DNA of 64,000 nt from Robiginitomaculum sp. (GCA_016765135.1 JAESQN010000028.1:47652-111651); one strand, 5' to 3'; numbered from the stretch's first letter, positions 34,081 through 44,500 are shown. Notes: generated by a model not told the origin, from the letters alone. A program made the numbers and translations.

Positions 34081-35130
34081 ATGGCCGCTAAAAAAAAGAT
34101 ACCAACAAAAAAACAAACCGTACTCGTCACAGGCGCGAGCGGATTTATTGCCAAGCATTGTATCGTCAGGCTTTTGAATGAGGGCTATAAGGTGCGCGGT
34201 TCGTTGCGGACTTTAAACAAGGCGGACGCCGTGCGCGCCGCCATTGCCACGAAAGCCTCCGTGGATGATTTATCCTTTGTGACGCTAGATTTAGGCTCTG
34301 ACGAAGGTTGGGACGCGGCCATGAAAGGCTGCACCTTCGTACAGCATGTGGCCTCGCCGTTTCCGAACACGGAACCCGACGACGAAAATGAGTTGATTAT
34401 TCCAGCCCGTGACGGGGCGCTGCGGGCCTTGCGCACAGCGGCCAAGGCGGGTGTCAAACGGGTGGTTCTGACATCGTCCATGGTGGCAATTGCTTACGGC
34501 CATGAACGCGGCGACGATTATGTTTACAATGAAGATGATTGGTCAAATCTGGACGGAGATATTGGCGCTTATAGTAAAAGTAAAACCATCGCCGAGCAGG
34601 CGGCTTGGGATTTTATGAAAACGGATGAAGCGGGCGGTATGGAGCTTTCGGTTATCAATCCCGGCGCGGTCTTTGGGCCGCTGCTTGATAACAGTTTCTC
34701 GACCTCCGGCGAGATTTTGACCAAGCTATTGGATGGTTCCGTTCCGGCTTGTCCCGCTCTTGGGTTTTCCTGCATTGATGTGCGCGACGTGGCCGACGCC
34801 CATTATAATGCCATGACTATGAAGGTGGCTGCCGGACGCCGGTATGCATGTGTGAGCGGATTTGCTTGGATGTTGGATATTTCAAAAACTCTGTACGATG
34901 CGGGCTATAAAACGCCGACAAAGAAACTACCAAATTTCATGGTGCATTTTCTGGCCCTGTTCGACAAAACCATTCGCATGATAAAGGGCGTCATCGGAAT
35001 TAAAACCCTGAGCAACAATGAACGCCTGCGCACCGAGCTGGGCATTGAGCCGCGCTCTATAAAAGAGATGACGATTTCAATGGTCGAGAGCATGGTAGAG
35101 TTCGGGGTGGTGACGCCGAAAATGCGGTGA
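34081..35130 (+). CDS. NAD-dependent epimerase/dehydratase, dihydroflavonol reductase-like
   Basis: A 349-residue extended SDR with the Rossmann motif GASGFIA (18-24), SSM in the catalytic region and YSKSK (Y164, K168). The closest known relatives by motif are bacterial DFR/aldehyde reductase-like enzymes that reduce carbonyl compounds with NADPH. The N-terminus is rich in lysine. It lies 43 bp from the TetR operator and is probably its target, so the inducer may be a toxic aldehyde or ketone that the enzyme removes. Confidence 0.88.
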   Translation: MAAKKKIPTKKQTVLVTGASGFIAKHCIVRLLNEGYKVRGSLRTLNKADAVRAAIATKASVDDLSFVTLDLGSDEGWDAAMKGCTFVQHVASPFPNTEPDDENELIIPARDGALRALRTAAKAGVKRVVLTSSMVAIAYGHERGDDYVYNEDDWSNLDGDIGAYSKSKTIAEQAAWDFMKTDEAGGMELSVINPGAVFGPLLDNSFSTSGEILTKLLDGSVPACPALGFSCIDVRDVADAHYNAMTMKVAAGRRYACVSGFAWMLDISKTLYDAGYKTPTKKLPNFMVHFLALFDKTIRMIKGVIGIKTLSNNERLRTELGIEPRSIKEMTISMVESMVEFGVVTPKMR

Positions 35131-35206
35131 GAAATGGAAAATATTTGACCCGATAGGGAATTACCGTAGTGTTGGCTTCAAAGGTTAAGTGGGGAAGGTC
35201 GGCGCT

Positions 35207-36313
35207 ATGAGATATTTATTACAAATGATTTCCATATTTGTTCTGGCTGGATTGGCGGCTTGTAGCAAGGCGCCGCTATCTGTTGAGGCAGGTGAACCAG
35301 TTGGTCTTATTCGTCAAGCCTATCAAGACCCGGTGCGCAAATCCTGGAGGGGTGGCGAAGCTCGTCCGCTAACCACATCTATATGGTACCCTGCGGTGGC
35401 GGGCACCGAAATGGTCAAGATTGGTATTCCGCCGTCCCGTCCGGTTTTTATTGGTGGATATGCTGCGCGGGATGCTGAGCTGTCCCCGGCGCAAACAAAA
35501 TATCCGTTGATTGTCATGTCACACGGGACAGGCGGGGCTGCTCTGCAAATGATGTGGTTGGGGCGCGCACTGGCCTCGCAGGGCTATATTGTCGCCGCCG
35601 TTGACCACCACGGGAATACGGCCGCCGAAGACCAATATGATGCCAGGGGATTTCGCCTGCCGTGGGAGCGGGCACTGGATATATCTGCCGTTATAGATCA
35701 TGTGTTGGCCGATCCGGTGTTTGGGCCGAATATCGACCAAACCCGTATTGGCGCGGTCGGGTTTTCACTGGGTGGATATACCGTCACCGCACTTGCAGGC
35801 GGGATTTTGGATCTCGGGCGGTTGGAGGGATTTTGCGCCAGCGACCAGCGAGATGCCACATGCGATGATCAAAGCGAATATCCCGAAGCGTCTGCGGATC
35901 TGGAAAAACTGCGCAAAACCGATCCGCGTATTGATATTGGTCTGGCCGGGCACGGCAAACCATTTCGCGACGAGCGCGTGCAAGCCGTCGTCGCGCTCGC
36001 CCCGGCACTGGCACAAGCGTTTACCGATGATAGCCTTAAAAACATAAATACACCCATGCTGATAATCAGCGGCAGTGCGGATAGAATAGTACCCACGCGC
36101 ACAAATGCGTCCCGGCTAGCAGAGACGATACCGAATGCAGAGTTATATGAAATTCCCGGAGCCGGGCATTACGTATTTTTAAACACGTGCAACAAGCGCG
36201 GCAAAAAATATGTACCAATTTGCAAAGATGGTGATGGTATTGAACGCGGCCAAATCCACGCGAAGGCCGTGAAACAAGTTTCGGAGTTTTTTGCGAGGCA
36301 ATTTGGGGCGTGA
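35207..36313 (+). CDS. Lipoprotein alpha/beta hydrolase (dienelactone/PAF-AH type)
   Basis: A 368-residue protein with a lipobox (LAAC near residue 18) and an alpha/beta hydrolase fold: HGTGG oxyanion loop, nucleophile GFSLGG (Ser187) and the catalytic His in GAGHYVFL. The extended ESTERASE_phb/PAF-acetylhydrolase-like arrangement suits a periplasmic or outer-membrane esterase. The ATG at 35207 has GGGGAAGG 8 nt upstream; an upstream GTG at 35189 precedes that site. It lies 76 bp after the reductase on the same strand. Confidence 0.85.
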   Translation: MRYLLQMISIFVLAGLAACSKAPLSVEAGEPVGLIRQAYQDPVRKSWRGGEARPLTTSIWYPAVAGTEMVKIGIPPSRPVFIGGYAARDAELSPAQTKYPLIVMSHGTGGAALQMMWLGRALASQGYIVAAVDHHGNTAAEDQYDARGFRLPWERALDISAVIDHVLADPVFGPNIDQTRIGAVGFSLGGYTVTALAGGILDLGRLEGFCASDQRDATCDDQSEYPEASADLEKLRKTDPRIDIGLAGHGKPFRDERVQAVVALAPALAQAFTDDSLKNINTPMLIISGSADRIVPTRTNASRLAETIPNAELYEIPGAGHYVFLNTCNKRGKKYVPICKDGDGIERGQIHAKAVKQVSEFFARQFGA

Positions 36314-36344
36314 GTCCGTATTGGAACTGAGCTAGGGTCTGTTC

Positions 36345-37031
36345 CTAACTAAAGATCTCCGGGCATTCGCGGCAGCATTTATTGTTTACGATTATGTAGA
36401 TCAGGTGAATGGTCGCGACACCCGCCAGCAGGCAGAAAAACGAGATATTGGCGTAGGAGAAAAACGCCCAGACAATGGCGACAACCGCGATCATGGTCAG
36501 GCCGAAAATCCGCATATGTTTATAGGTGGAGAGCAAAGGCGGGATGATCAACAGCACCATATATATGGCATAGGTGCCCCATCTGGGCATGATATAATCC
36601 AGCAACATGGTGTCTTCATAGGTGATGGATTGTCGGCTGATTTTTACCTGCACCCAGTCGGGATTGAACAAATGCGGGACGTACAGCGTTAGCCCGAATG
36701 TCAGGCCCGCCAGAGCAAACAGCATGAGCAGTTTTTTGCGCTTACTGTCGGGCGGTTCCAGGAAATACATGGCAAAAGGCACCCATGTCGGCCACATGAG
36801 CCACGAAAACAAAATAAAGCCCATGGCCGCCCACCAGATCATATCCGGTGCGCCCGCGTTCAATCCCATCCAGACATGGCCCTCCATGAATTGCTGGATA
36901 CCGGCGAAGATTGGCATGAGGGCGATGGGCAGATAGCGCTTGTTAATGGTCCAGGCTTTCCAGACGGCAAACCCGCCGCCCGTGGCTAAAACTCCGGCGG
37001 CCATAAAACTAACGGATGCGGACAAACACAT
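36345..37031 (-). CDS. DUF6629-type membrane protein
   Basis: A 228-residue protein with about seven hydrophobic helices, starting MCLSASVSFMAAGVLATGGG, the family's conserved N-terminus, and ending in a cytoplasmic CCRECPE cysteine cluster. I recall this family as DUF6629; no function is known. A strong ribosome-binding site (AAGGGGAAAG) precedes the ATG. It is the last gene of the cfa operon, 59 bp after the methyltransferase. Confidence 0.72.
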   Translation of the reverse strand: MCLSASVSFMAAGVLATGGGFAVWKAWTINKRYLPIALMPIFAGIQQFMEGHVWMGLNAGAPDMIWWAAMGFILFSWLMWPTWVPFAMYFLEPPDSKRKKLLMLFALAGLTFGLTLYVPHLFNPDWVQVKISRQSITYEDTMLLDYIMPRWGTYAIYMVLLIIPPLLSTYKHMRIFGLTMIAVVAIVWAFFSYANISFFCLLAGVATIHLIYIIVNNKCCRECPEIFS

Positions 37032-37090
37032 AATCTTTCCCCTTTTTTATACACTATAGTTATTTTTGACGTTTATTCAATGCTGGGATT

Positions 37091-37747
37091 TTACGTCTTG
37101 GCTGACTTTCGAAAGCGCGGGATGAAACGCGGTGTTTTGCTGGCGTACTCATCATAGGCCTCGCCAAATACGGCCCGTGTGTCGCGCTCTTCCTTTAAGG
37201 CTAGCCGCCAATACATAACCAGCAAAATTGGGAACATCACCAGAGTTAAAATTGTCGGCCACTGCACTAAAAACCCGAACATGATCAAGATGAAGGCCAC
37301 ATATTGCGGGTGGCGGATTTTGGCATATATGCCCATCTGAGCCAGGGTTTTTGTGCGCAAGGCTTTTTGCAAGACGGGCCAGGCGGAAGACAGCAAGATG
37401 AAACCGGCAAATATAAACCCGAAGCTGATCCAGTGAAACGGCCCGAAATGCGGGTTGGTGCGCCACCCAAATATCATCTCCCAGAAATGCCCGGAATCGT
37501 GGGCCAGCCAGTTGACATCCGGGAAGCGGGTCGACAGCCAGCCCGACAGGAAGTATATGGACAAAGGAAACCCGTACATTTCTGTAAACAGAGCAATGAC
37601 AAAGGCGCTAAAGGCTCCAAGTGATTTCCAATCCCTGGAGTTTGACGGCTTGGTAAAGCTGAAAGCGAAAATGATGAAAATAGCCGAGTTTAGGATAACC
37701 AGAGGCCAAAGCCCGTAGCTGGTGAATGTGGATGTGGCATCAGTCAT
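37091..37747 (-). CDS. Isoprenylcysteine carboxyl methyltransferase-family protein
   Basis: A 218-residue integral membrane protein with five to six helices and the C-terminal ICMT/PEMT-like motif KIRHPQYVAFILIMFG followed by LALKEERDTRAVFGEAYDEY, which binds SAM. Bacterial members methylate unknown substrates, perhaps phospholipid headgroups. It overlaps the DUF2933 gene by 4 bp (ATGA), hence it is cotranslated in the cfa operon, suggesting a membrane-lipid role. Confidence 0.82.
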   Translation of the reverse strand: MTDATSTFTSYGLWPLVILNSAIFIIFAFSFTKPSNSRDWKSLGAFSAFVIALFTEMYGFPLSIYFLSGWLSTRFPDVNWLAHDSGHFWEMIFGWRTNPHFGPFHWISFGFIFAGFILLSSAWPVLQKALRTKTLAQMGIYAKIRHPQYVAFILIMFGFLVQWPTILTLVMFPILLVMYWRLALKEERDTRAVFGEAYDEYASKTPRFIPRFRKSAKT

Positions 37748-37965
37748 TTTTTGTCTCTATTATTATCATTGTTTGGCGGTGCTTTACTCTCACTGTGCCC
37801 ACCGTGACCACCATGCATAAAAAAATGCACGCCAAGACAAAGGCCTAATATAACCGCCACAAAGATATAATCATTGGGGATATGGGAACGATGTTCGAAC
37901 AACAAGAGCGCCCCTATAAAAAGCGCAAACACGCCCACGGGTAACCAAAACCGAAATTTGATCAT
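37744..37965 (-). CDS. DUF2933 small membrane protein
   Basis: A 73-residue protein with two hydrophobic helices (LPVGVFALFIGALLLFEHRS and FVAVILGLCLGVHFFM) and a histidine-rich MHGGHGGH segment, matching DUF2933. Its function is unknown; the histidines suggest metal binding. It overlaps cfa upstream and the methyltransferase downstream by 4 bp each. Confidence 0.82.
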   Translation of the reverse strand: MIKFRFWLPVGVFALFIGALLLFEHRSHIPNDYIFVAVILGLCLGVHFFMHGGHGGHSESKAPPNNDNNRDKK

Positions 37966-39209
37966 GCCGTGGCTACCTCGTTCAATTCATTGCTTGGGCA
38001 AAGCGGTGAGCTACACAGCAAATAATCACGTGTGAGCGGAACTGCGTCCTGACGTTTGGTCAGCTGGATTTGAAACACATTGTGCAGGCCGTGGCGAAAG
38101 GATAGCTCGGAGGACGTCAGATAAAAATTCCACATACGCACAAATACATCTCCGTACTTCTGTGCTACCTCGTCCTTGTGCAGCAAAAACCGCCGCCGCC
38201 ATTCGCGCAAGGTCTCGGCGTAATGCAGGCGCAAAACTTCAACATCTGTGACCATGAGACCCGCCCGTTCAATATGGGGCAGGATTTCCGACAGGGCCGG
38301 AATATAGCCGCCGGGGAAGATGTATTTGGCAATCCACGGATTGGTGATGCCTTTGGTGTCAGAGCGTCCAATGGTGTGAACAAGGGCGACACCGTCGTCA
38401 TTGAGCAAATTGGCCACTTGGTCAAAATATATCTGGTAATGGGGTACACCCACATGTTCGAACATGCCCACGGAGACAATCCGGTCATATTTGCCTTTTG
38501 AGGCTCGGTAATCCTCCAGTTCAAAATCGACCTGACCGGCTAGATCAAGAGCGTCGGCTCGCTGTCGCGCCACGCTTAATTGTTCTTTGGCCAGAGTGAT
38601 GCCCTTTACTTGTGCGCCTGTGGACTGTGCCAGAAAAATCCCAAGACCGCCCCACCCGCACCCGATTTCCAGCACGGAATGCTCGGGCTTCACGGCGAGT
38701 TTATTGGCGATCAAATCACATTTGGCCGCTTGTGCGTGTTCAAGTGTATCGTTGCGGTTGTTATAATAGGCGCAGGAATATTGCAGATCATCATCCAGGA
38801 ACAATTTGTAAAAATCATTGCCTATATCATAGTGGTGGGCCGCGTTTTTTTGAGCGCGGGAGGCGGGATTAAACTGGGCCAAGCGGCGCAAAGCCCGGCG
38901 AGTCTGCTCGGGTAGGGCTGCAACTCGTTTGTTATGGGTGCGTAAATTGGTCCACAGCAAATCCATAAAATCATATATATTGTCGTTTTTGATGCGCAAT
39001 CCGTTTTGCATATAGGCTTCACCCAATGCCAGTTCAGGGTCAAAAACGATACGGCGGAGCCAGGTGTTTGAAGTTATTTTAGCCTTCACAGGCTTGACCA
39101 GTTTTTGCCCGTAGCGTTTCTTTAAGCCGCCGGGATATGTCAATTCCAACGCCCCCATCGTAATCATACCAGATAATGTTTTGTCGAGAATATATCTAAA
39201 AACACCCAT
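37962..39209 (-). CDS. cfa: Cyclopropane-fatty-acyl-phospholipid synthase
   Basis: A 415-residue SAM-dependent enzyme with the Cfa hallmarks HYDIGNDFYKLFLDDDLQYSCAYY, the glycine-rich LEIGCGWGGLG, and ERAGLMVTDVEVLRLHYAETLREW. It adds a methylene bridge across unsaturated acyl chains of membrane phospholipids. AAGGAAAAGG precedes the ATG. It is the first gene of a four-gene operon with DUF2933, an ICMT-like methyltransferase and a DUF6629 protein. Its upstream region contains repeat elements. Confidence 0.94.
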   Translation of the reverse strand: MGVFRYILDKTLSGMITMGALELTYPGGLKKRYGQKLVKPVKAKITSNTWLRRIVFDPELALGEAYMQNGLRIKNDNIYDFMDLLWTNLRTHNKRVAALPEQTRRALRRLAQFNPASRAQKNAAHHYDIGNDFYKLFLDDDLQYSCAYYNNRNDTLEHAQAAKCDLIANKLAVKPEHSVLEIGCGWGGLGIFLAQSTGAQVKGITLAKEQLSVARQRADALDLAGQVDFELEDYRASKGKYDRIVSVGMFEHVGVPHYQIYFDQVANLLNDDGVALVHTIGRSDTKGITNPWIAKYIFPGGYIPALSEILPHIERAGLMVTDVEVLRLHYAETLREWRRRFLLHKDEVAQKYGDVFVRMWNFYLTSSELSFRHGLHNVFQIQLTKRQDAVPLTRDYLLCSSPLCPSNELNEVATA

Positions 39210-39384
39210 AACCTTTTCCTTTCAAGCTGCTAGCGATTTCGTGCCATTGCAGAGCAAAAATACTGTCGGTCATATATGATACGCAAGGGCAGGGCCTGTC
39301 CCTCAAAATGAGTTTTGTGGTGTTTATTCAGACGGCGTTTTGGTGAGCGTGGCTATGACTACGGCATGTCCCCACATCCGATCA
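39210..39384. other. cfa upstream region
   Basis: No gene is supported. It should contain the cfa promoter; GAAAGGAAAAGG is the cfa ribosome-binding site. I cannot assign a -10/-35 with confidence. Confidence 0.4.
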
Positions 39385-39500
39385 TTCCCGCCACCGTTCA
39401 TCCTCGCGAAAGCGGGGAGAGCGGGAATCCAGTCCTTGCAATAATGTGCGAGCCTTGCTCGCTCTTTATACGCTGGATACCCATTTTCATGGGTATGAAC
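39385..39500. repeat. Dispersed imperfect palindrome, family B copy 1
   Basis: TCCTCGCGAAAGCGGGGAG and GCGGGAATCCAG on the left pair loosely with CGCTGGATACCCAT and GGGTATGAACG on the right around TGTGCGAGCCTTGCTCGCTC. The GAAAG-CGG-ATCCAG...CTGGAT signature recurs in the second copy at 63119-63238. Confidence 0.7.
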
Positions 39501-39603
39501 GGGGGGGGGGGCATGGGTATGAACGGGGTGTAAGGGTATGAGCGGGTGTGTGGGTATGAGCGGGTGTGCGGGTATGAGCGGGTGTGTGGGTATGAGCGGG
39601 GGA
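39490..39603. repeat. 18 bp tandem repeat array with an 11-G run
   Basis: GGGTATGAGCGGGTGTGT and its close variants are arrayed from 39534 in 18 bp steps (39534, 39552, 39570, 39588), after two diverged units at about 39490 and 39515. A run of eleven G (39501-39511) splits the first two. The array is about 300 bp upstream of cfa and 40 bp downstream of the phoD stop. Not a CRISPR: units abut without spacers. Confidence 0.9.
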
Positions 39604-39639
39604 AACGGGGTGTGAACGGGATAGGGGGTTTAGCCTCTA

Positions 39640-41325
39640 TCAACTATCGCCCAATTTTAAACTCTCACCATCCTTTGCGATGCTGAAACTCTTGGCCGTA
39701 AATGTCGTATAGTCCTTTGCGTGGGTGGTGCTTATGCTTATGAAATTTGCTTGGGCCTGCTCGCGAGTTATGTGCAAATCCAGATAGCCGCGCTCCCCGG
39801 ATTGTATCCAGTGCATGTCTTTGTTTTTGCTCGTCAGACGCTTCTCGTAATCTTGGGTTATGTCTTTGAAAAAAGCGTCGTGGCCGGGTGAGGTTGTGCC
39901 GGTGACGCCAAATTCGACGCCCATGCTTTGGCCGGATTTGGTTTTCAAACTGTTGACCCGGCTGACATGGGTGTCACCGGTCAGCACCAGTAAACCTTGC
40001 ACGCCTTGTTCTTGAGCCAGTGCGTAAAACCTCTCGCGGGCCGCCGGGTAGCCGTCCCAGCTATCTAGGCTGATGGGCAGGCCCAGAGGCGAGAACTTGA
40101 TGGTTTTTCGGATGCTGGGGCGGAATTGGGCAATGCGTTCAATGGCTTCACTGCCAGCGTAATCCGTAAGGTCGGGCGACAGCACTGGCCCCAACAGCAC
40201 CTGATTGGCGATAAGCCGCCAGCCGGTTCCGGCGTCTTTGGAAGCCTTGAGCGATTTAGCCAGCCAGTCTTTTTGGCCTGCACCCAGCATTTCGCGGGCC
40301 GGATCCCACAGGATATTTTTGACGAAATCCGCTATGGCTTCTTTGGTGGTCAGGGTCTCCGCATATTGTTCATAAGACAAAGGACGTGTGCGGGCCGTGA
40401 GGCGGGTTTCCAGCGTGTGTAGGGACAATAAATCTCCGAAGCTAAAATCGCGAAACAAAGCCTCGCGGGCTTTGCCAGGCTCGGGGTCGCGCACCGGCAT
40501 ATACTCATAATAGGCTTGCATGGCCGCGCCCCGGCGCGTGTCCCAACTGCCTTCGCCCTCGTTGTGGTTTTGCGCGCCTGTTTGCCACGAATCGTTCGCG
40601 GTTTCGTGGTCATCCCATATTGAGATAATCGGATGGGCCGCGTGCATGGCTTGTGATGCGGCGTCGGCTTTGTATTGGGCATGGCGGGTGCGGTAATCGC
40701 CCAGTGTAACGGTTTCGTGGGGCGGTTCATGGTTGCGGCCGAGCCTGCGGCCCGTCCGACCGCCGTAGCTGTCCACACCGTATTCATAAAAATAATCACC
40801 CAGATGGATAACCGCATCGAACTCGTCTTGCTGGGCGATATGGTCATAGACATTGAAATAGCCGAACGGGAAATTGGAGCAAGAAACCACGGCAAAACGA
40901 GCCTCGGCGACCGAACCAACGGGCAGAGTTTTTGTCCGCCCGACAGGCGAGACATGCTGGCCGACCTTAAAGCGGTAATAGTATGCCGTGCCCGGCTTTA
41001 GCCCCGTAGCATCGACTTTTACCGTGTAGTCGCGGGCGGCGCTGGTGCTGGTTTCACCCTTGCTGCGGATTTTGCGAAACTCCGCGTCCGTGGACATTTC
41101 CCATTTAACGGGAATGCGTACAGGAATCGTGCCATCTGTACCCGCAGTGATTCGCGTCCATATAACCATTCTGTCCGTGCCAGGGTCACCACTGGCCACC
41201 CCGTGGACGAATTCCACCGGGTAATCTACGGATTCGCCCAAATTAGTATCTGAGCAAGCTGTAGCGGAAGCCCCCATAAACGAAATCCCCGTAAATAATG
41301 CCCCGCGCCGTGTAATACCTGCCAT
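39640..41325 (-). CDS. PhoD-like alkaline phosphatase
   Basis: A 561-residue secreted phosphatase with a Tat-type signal (RRGALFTG, then a lipobox-like TAC at residue 24) and the PhoD-family N-terminal domain (GVASGDPGTDRMVIWTRI) and metallophosphoesterase core (AVVSCSN, HLGDYFYEYG, WDDHETANDSW, GDTHVSR). It hydrolyses phosphodiesters and monoesters with Ca/Fe. GAAGAG precedes the ATG. Next to an Oar-like receptor and a PhoA phosphatase it suggests organic phosphate scavenging. Confidence 0.92.
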   Translation of the reverse strand: MAGITRRGALFTGISFMGASATACSDTNLGESVDYPVEFVHGVASGDPGTDRMVIWTRITAGTDGTIPVRIPVKWEMSTDAEFRKIRSKGETSTSAARDYTVKVDATGLKPGTAYYYRFKVGQHVSPVGRTKTLPVGSVAEARFAVVSCSNFPFGYFNVYDHIAQQDEFDAVIHLGDYFYEYGVDSYGGRTGRRLGRNHEPPHETVTLGDYRTRHAQYKADAASQAMHAAHPIISIWDDHETANDSWQTGAQNHNEGEGSWDTRRGAAMQAYYEYMPVRDPEPGKAREALFRDFSFGDLLSLHTLETRLTARTRPLSYEQYAETLTTKEAIADFVKNILWDPAREMLGAGQKDWLAKSLKASKDAGTGWRLIANQVLLGPVLSPDLTDYAGSEAIERIAQFRPSIRKTIKFSPLGLPISLDSWDGYPAARERFYALAQEQGVQGLLVLTGDTHVSRVNSLKTKSGQSMGVEFGVTGTTSPGHDAFFKDITQDYEKRLTSKNKDMHWIQSGERGYLDLHITREQAQANFISISTTHAKDYTTFTAKSFSIAKDGESLKLGDS

Positions 41326-41522
41326 ATTTCATCTCTTCATTGTAAGTTTTGCCCGTAAAGAATGACATAAATATCACACTCGGGAACTAGTTAACACCCA
41401 GTTAATAAAAAAACACAAAATCAGTTGAAAAAATATTACAAACAGGACAGATTAGATTTAAGTGCGCTTTTCATATGGCGACATGATCAATTTTAAATGA
41501 AGTTTGAACGAGGGGTTTCCTA
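41326..41522. promoter_or_regulatory. Divergent promoter region, phoD and Oar-like receptor
   Basis: A 197 bp AT-rich spacer drives both genes. AACGAGGGG is the receptor's ribosome-binding site. A sequence like ATTACAAACAGGACAG near 41443 vaguely resembles a Pho box on the reverse strand, but the match is poor and I do not call it. Confidence 0.5.
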
Positions 41523-44500
41523 ATGAATAATTTTACTAAATCAACAGTGCTTGCCGGAATGCTCGGTGCGTCGACAATCGCACTGGCAATGGCAATGTCC
41601 ACATCGGCATTTGCGCAGCAAATTACCTCATCTGTTAGAGGTATTGTCACGGCACCTGACGGCACACCTGCCGTTGGAGAGGCTGTCACGATCACAGACA
41701 CGCGAACAGGCGCTTCACGGACTGTGAGAACGAGCTCCAATGGTGGGTTTAGCGCACGCGGCCTAACTGTTGGCGGCCCTTACACAGTACGTGTCGATTC
41801 TGACCGATTTCAAGATACAGCCATAACAGATATTTCTCTTGGCTTATCCGGATCCACAGACCTTAACTTTACGCTTCAAGAACGCCAAGACAACGTAGAT
41901 GAAATTATCGTAACGGCGACCCGTGCAAACCTTGTAAACTTGGCAGTCGGACCAAGTTCTTCATTTGACCTTGCAACGATCGAAGCTTTTCCGTCTGTGA
42001 GCCGTCAAATCAGAGACATCATCAGAATAGACCCACGTGTAAATATTGGCCGCGGTGCCGGCGGCAGGGGCTTCCAGGTTAATTGTCTGGGCGGAAACTC
42101 CCGTGGGAACGCATTTACAATTGACGGTATTCGTTCCGGCGATTCCTTCGGCCTGAATTCATCTGGCACGTCTGCTCGCAATACATTCCCGGTTCCGTTC
42201 GATTCCGTTGCCGCGACAGCAGTGGAGTTTTCGCCCATTGATGTTCAATACGGACAATTCACAGGCTGTGCCATCAATGCCACAACCAAGTCTGGTACGA
42301 ACGAATTCAGCGGGTCGATTTTTGGGCTCTATACGGGTGACGGCCTGACAGGCAGTAAAATCGAAGATAGAGTAATCGAAGCTGATTTTGATAATTATAA
42401 CTGGGGCGCAGAAATTGGCGGCCCTATTATCAAAGATAAATTGTTTTTCTATGGAGCTTATGAAGAAACAGATGCCGCCGGCATTCAAAGCCGGGGTATA
42501 GGCGCTGGCTTTGCAAATCCAATTACTGAGTTTTCTCTAGATGAAGCTAACCGTGCCGCCGCCGCCATTCAAAATATTTTTGGCCGTGATGTTGGAGAGC
42601 AAGTTACAGCTTTACCTAGGACGAGCCGTCGCTTCTTTGGTCGACTAGACTGGAATATAAATGACGATCACCGATTAGAGGGCACATATGCAAAACTAGA
42701 AGAATTAGCGCTAGCCGGTGACGGCATCGGCGGCGGTCGTAGCCGGTTTACTTTTGCTGATAGCTTTTTTAATGTAGGGTCTGACTCCAATAGTTATTCT
42801 CTGCGTTTATTCTCGAATTGGACAGATAACTTTTCGACGGAGATTAGGGCTTCGCGGATTGATATTGGGGATATTCAAGATCCGTTTGGTGGTGGGGAAC
42901 AGCAGTCAGCTAATCCTATACCACGTGTTTCGATTGGACCTTTTGGTAATGAATTCTTCGGTCAGAACTTTGGATCTGGTCCTGGTATTTTCCGGAGTGC
43001 GAACCAGCTGGACACACGTGTGGATCAGCTGAAAATCGCAGGCACGTATGTAAAGGGTGACCACACAATTACAGCAGGTTATGAGCTCGATAGATTAGAC
43101 ATTTTCAATCTTTTCGTTATTAATGCGACCGGCACGCTTTTCTTTGATGATGTGGCTGCACTCGAGGCAGGTACACCGCGGCTCATTCGTCAAAATGGCT
43201 CTTTCACCGGCGATATTAATGATGCTGCCGCTTCATTTTCCCGTAATAATCACACGCTTTACATACAAGATGAGTGGCAAATCAACCAGAGCTTGCAACT
43301 TGTTGCAGGGTTGCGGTATGATTTCTTTACATCAGGGGATGTGCCTCAATTGAACCCTGTTTTTCAACAACGTTATGGCTTTGCAAATAGTCAGGCTTTT
43401 GACGGGTTTGAAATATTTCAGCCACGTATTGGTCTCACCTGGAATTTACCAACCAGCAAATATGGTGATACAACTTTGACGGCTGGATATGGCCGTTTTA
43501 CTGGCGGTGACCCGACCGTCTTTTTCTCAAATGCATTCCAAAATTTTGGCGGCACAATTGCGCTGGGTGATGCGGGCGATGGATTTGGAAGCAATGATGT
43601 CTGTACAGATGCAGATTTGGCGACTGTTATAGTTGGTGGCCAATTCCAGGGTTTGCCGACCTGTTTAGCGCAGGAACAGCAAGCCAGAACAGCGGTTTTT
43701 GATGCTGATGTTGCGGCGACAGATCCTAACTTCACCCCGCCAAGTGTTGATCGTTTTAGTCTTGGACTGTCACATTTTGTGGAAGGAACAGGGAGCTCTT
43801 TCCTTGATGGTTGGAATGCAAATCTTGATTTCATATATAGCCGTAACCGGAATGCTATTGATTTTATTGACCTGAGCATTGCGCAGAACGGAACAGCGCC
43901 AGACGGACGGCCGATATTCGCAAATATTGACCCGCTTCTAGCAGGGTGTAGTGCGACATTAAGTGACGACCTTAGAACCTACAATAACACATCCGCCGCC
44001 TGTTTCGCGGGCGCTGATGTTGGGCAAAGCATTATTCTGACCAATGCCGTTAACGGCGGAGGACAAGCTATTTCCTTCTCGGCCCAATTCACGAAGCAAT
44101 TTGAAATTGCAAACACAGCCACAATGGATCTGCGTTTAGGCTATGCATATTCCGATGCAGAAGTCGGCAATGCAGGGAATTCTTCAACGGCAGGATCTAA
44201 CTTTGAGGAAGTGACAACATCCGACTTCAACAATGTCCCTATTGCAAATTCGTTCTTTAACAACAGACATAATTTTGTTGTTGGGGCCACATTCCGCGAA
44301 CAGTTCTGGGACAATCTGGACTCAACATTTGGTGTCTTCTTCCGTGCACGGACAGGGCGACCTCTAAGTTTTGTATTTGATGCTGGGACATCTCGGGACG
44401 CTTTTGGTGATTCTGATGATGAAGCCCGTAGTTTGCTTTATATCCCGACAGGGCCTACGGATCCTCTGGTGACTTTCGCGCCAGGATTTGACCAAGCCGG

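Noticed and set aside
39490..39603. CRISPR array
   Set aside because: Units are directly abutting 18 bp repeats without unique spacers, and no cas genes are in the window.
39398..39643. An 81-residue minus-strand frame of SYPHTR repeats
   Set aside because: It is the translation of the 18 bp tandem array and adjoining palindrome, not a gene; copy number alone produces it.
41326..41522. Pho box upstream of phoD and the Oar-like receptor
   Set aside because: Only a loose match to the CTGTCAT direct repeat; cannot be distinguished from chance by eye.
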